Shown piece after piece: positions 32,852-35,806 of a stretch of 35,806 nucleotides of DNA. How positions within the stretch are numbered: the stretch's first letter is position 1; every line of letters begins with the position of its first letter. Position numbers and translations under genes: made by a program. Below the pieces are notes generated by a model, which ran no database searches, was not told where the DNA came from, and saw nothing but the letters and a program-made list of their open reading frames with translations. The stretch is from Bacteroidaceae bacterium (GTDB taxonomy: Bacteria > Bacteroidota > Bacteroidia > Bacteroidales > Bacteroidaceae): contig JAFRTJ010000001.1 of the NCBI GenBank assembly GCA_017427185.1, positions 1 to 35,806 on the forward strand, written 5' to 3'.

Positions 32852-35596
32852 CTATTTTGTCAATTCCTGATAAAGTTTAAACAATTCTGCCACGCAGGTG
32901 GTTTCGGTCATGGTCTTGATGTCGAAGCCGTAGGCGCGCATTACGGCGCGGTCGTTCTCCTGATGGGCACGACGCAGTTCTGGTGGCATCGTCAGCTCGT
33001 CGTAGAGGTCAGCAAGGGAAGAGTCTGGATACTTGGCTCTGGCATCGAGTATGGCCTGAGCCGTCTCTTCTATCTTCTGCCTCTGCTCCTCCGTGGGATT
33101 AGGCCAAGGGAAGTTGTTATAGACAATCGTGTTGCTATAACTATAATCGCTCTTTAACCTGCCACAGACTGCCCGCATCCATGCCATTTGAACGTTTGAT
33201 GTCAAAACGCCAAAATGATATATGGAAGCATAGGGCATTTGGAACAATTTATCTCCTGCAATAATCTCTGCCTTAAGATATTCAATAGGTATATAACGCC
33301 TATTCTGTGAAGACACCTTCGGAATGGCAACATAGTCAGTCTCACATGGACGCATTTCTCCAAAAATAGTTGGAGTCACTGCACTTTGTACCGTTGCAGC
33401 CTTTGTGCTCATTAGCCGAAACTCACGTACAGCTTCGATTCGTTTTAACAGTATAGGGCACTTTTTAAGTTCTGAAGGATTTGCAGAAACTAACCAAAAG
33501 CACCATCGTGGTTTTCTGTCAATAAAGTCTTTGCCCATCATAAAGGGCCTCAAGAATTGTTCTCCTTGTGGCTCTTTCTTGATGTAGTCTTCCTTTTCTT
33601 CAATAGTTAAAAGAAGATTTCCGTCATCAATAGGTGAACTCCCTCTAATCATTGGAGGAACATCACATAATGGTTTAGAATTCTTTTCTATGAACACATC
33701 GGGTGCATCCAAGAGGTAGCCATTGATATTCTTGGCCTCTTTTTTCTTATCGTTGTCATAGATTACCTTAGGTACATTGACGTGGCTGAAGCCGATAATC
33801 ACGCAATGTACGTGGGCCTTGAGCGTTGCTTCGCTATCCCAACGGAAGGTGCGATAGGCAAAGTCAAAGTGGATGCCGAACTTCTCAAACATTGGCTTCC
33901 ATATAGCTGCAACTTGCTCACCTTGTGTTATTGAGTTCGTCGAAACAAGAGCACATCTTGTGTTCGTGTTCTGTATGAGTTCAGAGGCCTTATAATACCA
34001 ACCTGCTACATAGTCGATGTTATTGCCAAAGCCCTTCATCAAAGCAGTAAGGTCTTCTTTCTGCTCTTTTGTTTGATAAGCATACCCCACGAATGGCGGA
34101 TTACCCATTATATAATTAAGGTTCGCAGGCGCGATGCTCATCCAGTCCATCCTCAGCGCATTCCCCTCGCGTATGTTGGTGTAGCTCTTCAGCGGCAGAA
34201 ACTCAAGGTCGTGCTTGATGATTTTCTCCGTTTCTGTCAGCATCTGTGCCTCCGATATCCAGAGGGCGGTGGTGGCTACGGCTACGGCAAAATCGTTGAT
34301 TTCTATGCCATAGAACTGCTGGATGCTGACTTTTATGAGGTTGTCGGCATCGAAACTGAAGAACGATTGCCCGTGATGGCGCTCGCGTATGACCTCGTTC
34401 TCCAGCCTCCTGAGCGAGAGATAGGTCTCCGTGAGGAAGTTGCCTGAGCCGCAGGCTGGATCGAGGAATGTGAGGCTTGCCAGCTTGTTTTGATAGGCAT
34501 CCAGTTTCTTCTGCCGCTGCCGCTCTATCTTCTCCTCGAGGATGGTGTCCAGCTCGCGTCGCAGGTCGTTGAGGAAAAGCGGGTCGATGACCTTGTGGAT
34601 GTTCTGGATGCTGGTGTAGTGCATGCCTCCGCTGCGGCGTGTCTCTGGATTGAGCGTGCTCTCGAAGACTGCCCCAAAGATGGTGGGCGATATCTCGCTC
34701 CAGTCGAAATCGAGGCTTGCGTTCTGCAGGAGCACTTGGCGCAGCTCTTCAGTGAACTGCGGTATCTCTATCTCCTCCTCGAAGAGTCCGCCGTTGGTGT
34801 AGGGGAAGGCTTTCAGGTCGTCCTTCAGATACTTGCTGCGCTGCTCCTCAGGGGTGTTGAGCACCTCGAACAGGTCGCGCAGGGCACGGCGCAGGTCCTC
34901 GGCCTCATAGCGGGCCAGATAGTCGTGGAACTGGTCGTGCTGGAAGGCTCCTGCATCCTCGGCATAGAGGCAGAAGACGATGCGGACGCACAGGATGTTG
35001 AGCCATCGCAGGGCTTCAGGGCTGTCGTCGGCATACTGTTTCATCAGCGCCTCGTGAATCTTGCCCACTATCTTGCCGGCTTCAAAGGAGACGCGCTCTT
35101 CCTTCGAGAGGTGCTCGTTCTTGGTGTCCACGAGGAACATGAGGCGGTAGTACTCCTTCCCCAGGTTCTCGAGGTAGATCTCCACGGGCTCGCCATTGGG
35201 CTGCTCCATGTCGTAAACGAGGAATTCCTGGAAGTTGCAGGTCACAATCCACCTGGGATGCTGGCTCAGGGGGAGTCCCGCAATGTATTTCTTTGCCTGC
35301 AGGAAAGGGCTGACCACGGAGCCGTCGCTTTGTCGGATGCCTTTGCGCAGGTCCTTGTCCTTCGATTTCTGCTCGATGAGTACGCGGGTGGTGGGGATGT
35401 GGGCGTCGATGAAGTTGGTATTGTCGACCTTCACACGCTCCTCGTAGCGGATGAATTCTGTAACGTTCTCCACGCCAAAGACGTTCTGCAGGAGGTCGGC
35501 CCAGAAGAGCTGCGATTCGCCCTTTTCATCACCCTTGTCCCTCCAGCGTTCAGCGAATTCGGCTGCTGCTATAGCTGTCTGCTTTTCATTCTTCAT
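32852..35596 (-). CDS. MmeI-like type IIG/IIL restriction-modification enzyme
   Basis: A 914-aa single-chain restriction endonuclease and N6-adenine methyltransferase. The N-terminal nuclease domain has the PD-(D/E)xK pattern D64-x10-E75-x-K77 (FIDAHIPTTRVLIEQK). A helical connector (about 180-340) follows. The gamma-type methyltransferase has SAM motif I DPACGSGNF (379-387) and catalytic NPPF (499-502). The target recognition domain covers about 600-830, and a C-terminal helical tail ends the protein. All key residues are present, so it should be active. Such enzymes recognise a short asymmetric site, methylate one strand and cut at a distance; this site cannot be read. The segment encoding the recognition domain (about 33110-33800) is visibly more A/T-rich than the rest. 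A promoter lies 22 bp upstream of the ATG. Confidence 0.92.
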   Translation of the reverse strand: MKNEKQTAIAAAEFAERWRDKGDEKGESQLFWADLLQNVFGVENVTEFIRYEERVKVDNTNFIDAHIPTTRVLIEQKSKDKDLRKGIRQSDGSVVSPFLQAKKYIAGLPLSQHPRWIVTCNFQEFLVYDMEQPNGEPVEIYLENLGKEYYRLMFLVDTKNEHLSKEERVSFEAGKIVGKIHEALMKQYADDSPEALRWLNILCVRIVFCLYAEDAGAFQHDQFHDYLARYEAEDLRRALRDLFEVLNTPEEQRSKYLKDDLKAFPYTNGGLFEEEIEIPQFTEELRQVLLQNASLDFDWSEISPTIFGAVFESTLNPETRRSGGMHYTSIQNIHKVIDPLFLNDLRRELDTILEEKIERQRQKKLDAYQNKLASLTFLDPACGSGNFLTETYLSLRRLENEVIRERHHGQSFFSFDADNLIKVSIQQFYGIEINDFAVAVATTALWISEAQMLTETEKIIKHDLEFLPLKSYTNIREGNALRMDWMSIAPANLNYIMGNPPFVGYAYQTKEQKEDLTALMKGFGNNIDYVAGWYYKASELIQNTNTRCALVSTNSITQGEQVAAIWKPMFEKFGIHFDFAYRTFRWDSEATLKAHVHCVIIGFSHVNVPKVIYDNDKKKEAKNINGYLLDAPDVFIEKNSKPLCDVPPMIRGSSPIDDGNLLLTIEEKEDYIKKEPQGEQFLRPFMMGKDFIDRKPRWCFWLVSANPSELKKCPILLKRIEAVREFRLMSTKAATVQSAVTPTIFGEMRPCETDYVAIPKVSSQNRRYIPIEYLKAEIIAGDKLFQMPYASIYHFGVLTSNVQMAWMRAVCGRLKSDYSYSNTIVYNNFPWPNPTEEQRQKIEETAQAILDARAKYPDSSLADLYDELTMPPELRRAHQENDRAVMRAYGFDIKTMTETTCVAELFKLYQELTK

Positions 35597-35617
35597 GCTA
35601 TCATTTTTATTTGCCTA

Positions 35618-35649
35618 CAAAGTTACGAAATTATTCTTTCTCTCGCAAG
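35618..35649 (-). promoter_or_regulatory. Promoter of the restriction-modification operon
   Basis: On the minus strand TAACTTTG (35625-35618) is a consensus -7 box, with CTTG (35649-35646) 20 bp upstream as a one-mismatch -33 element. The leader to the ATG at 35596 would be only about 15 nt. Confidence 0.55.
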
Positions 35650-35686
35650 GAACGGTGCAGAAAATTTTGCATCCTCCGTTTAGGCT

Positions 35687-35764
35687 TTTTCTCCCCTCAA
35701 AGCGCAAAATGTTGCAACGTTGCAAATTGCGTCAGCTTTTTTGCATATTGTGTAGGGGAGAAAA
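35687..35764. repeat. 11-bp perfect inverted repeat enclosing the right terminal repeat
   Basis: TTTTCTCCCCT (35687-35697) and AGGGGAGAAAA (35754-35764) are exact reverse complements. They bracket the 43-bp repeat, which itself contains the palindrome TTGCAACGTTGCAA at 35712-35725, and AAGC/GCAA and TTGC/GCTT fit as inner pairs. The region could extrude as a branched hairpin. No gene is seen from 35597 to 35806, and the last 40 bases are A/T-rich. Confidence 0.6.
35706..35748 (+). repeat. Right copy of the 43-bp inverted repeat
   Basis: The partner of 28538-28580 in opposite orientation, 39/43 identical, with mismatches at repeat positions 5, 26, 31 and 32. It lies about 110 bp upstream of the restriction-modification start codon. 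Confidence 0.85.
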
Positions 35765-35806
35765 TGAGGAATATAATGTATATTTTTATATATATTATAT
35801 TTATAA

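Larger units (their letters stand above)
28538..35748. mobile_element. Candidate 7.2-kb repeat-bounded accessory element
   Basis: The block between the two inverted 43-bp repeats holds only accessory genes, all on the minus strand: a type IIG restriction-modification enzyme, a coiled-coil protein, an iteron-like array, a 166-aa unknown protein, an archaeo-eukaryotic-type primase and a P-loop partner. The core nqr operon ends 200 bp to its left with its own terminator. No integrase, transposase or relaxase is visible, so mobility would rely on another element or on replication genes. The boundaries are inferred only from the repeats; no target-site duplication was identified. Confidence 0.4.

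Noticed and set aside
34490..35683. Long plus-strand open frame of 397 codons
   Set aside because: It is antisense to the restriction-modification gene, is leucine/valine-rich without any motif, and reflects the G/C-rich codon pattern of the real gene.

Overview
The window looks like a chromosomal stretch from a member of the Bacteroidales, most likely Prevotella or a close relative. The signs are Bacteroidetes-type promoters (TAnnTTTG at -7), a type IX-like sorting tail on a large secreted protein, a DUF4468 protein, a Bacteroidetes putative porin, LytTR/LytS-type signalling, a TamB homologue next to a Na+-NQR operon, and a BT4734-like primase. No tRNA, rRNA, CRISPR array, integrase or transposase was recognised. 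Naming the genus is inference from gene content, not from a marker gene.

Layout. (1) 1-313: AT-rich non-coding DNA with a tandem GTTRCA octamer array and a good promoter. (2) 314-4513: a 1399-aa secreted modular protein ending in a sorting-domain-like tail. (3) 4627-5616 (-) and 5704-6693 (+): a divergent pair, a Gfo/Idh/MocA oxidoreductase and a polytopic membrane protein whose 3' end is built from a 22-bp tandem repeat. (4) 16505 down to 6698 (-): a close-packed nine-gene run, tolC-like, macA-like, MacB ATPase, MacB permease, LytS-type kinase, LytTR regulator, DUF4468, small membrane protein and porin. It reads as an envelope export and sensing operon carrying its own two-component system. 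(5) 16722-17327 (+): riboflavin synthase. (6) 21792 down to 17401 (-): a TamB-like protein with an unusual start. (7) 21990-28334 (+): nqrABCDEF, the Na+-translocating NADH:quinone oxidoreductase, interrupted between nqrD and nqrE by a four-helix-bundle (23S rRNA intervening-sequence protein) gene whose flanks are inverted repeats.

(8) 28538-35748: the accessory part. A 43-bp repeat (39/43 identical) lies in inverted orientation at both ends of a 7.2-kb block. The block holds a MmeI-like type IIG/IIL restriction-modification enzyme, an unrecognised coiled-coil protein, an iteron-like array, an unrecognised 166-aa protein, a BT4734-like archaeo-eukaryotic primase and a P-loop/winged-helix partner. 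This is the best candidate for an undescribed system: a replication-gene and restriction cassette with repeat-bounded ends but no visible recombinase.

How the parts may work together: riboflavin synthase makes the precursor of the flavins that NQR needs, and NQR energises the membrane with Na+. The tripartite efflux genes and TamB serve the envelope. The terminal cassette is best explained as horizontally acquired. All functions are assigned from motifs read by eye; no database search was run.
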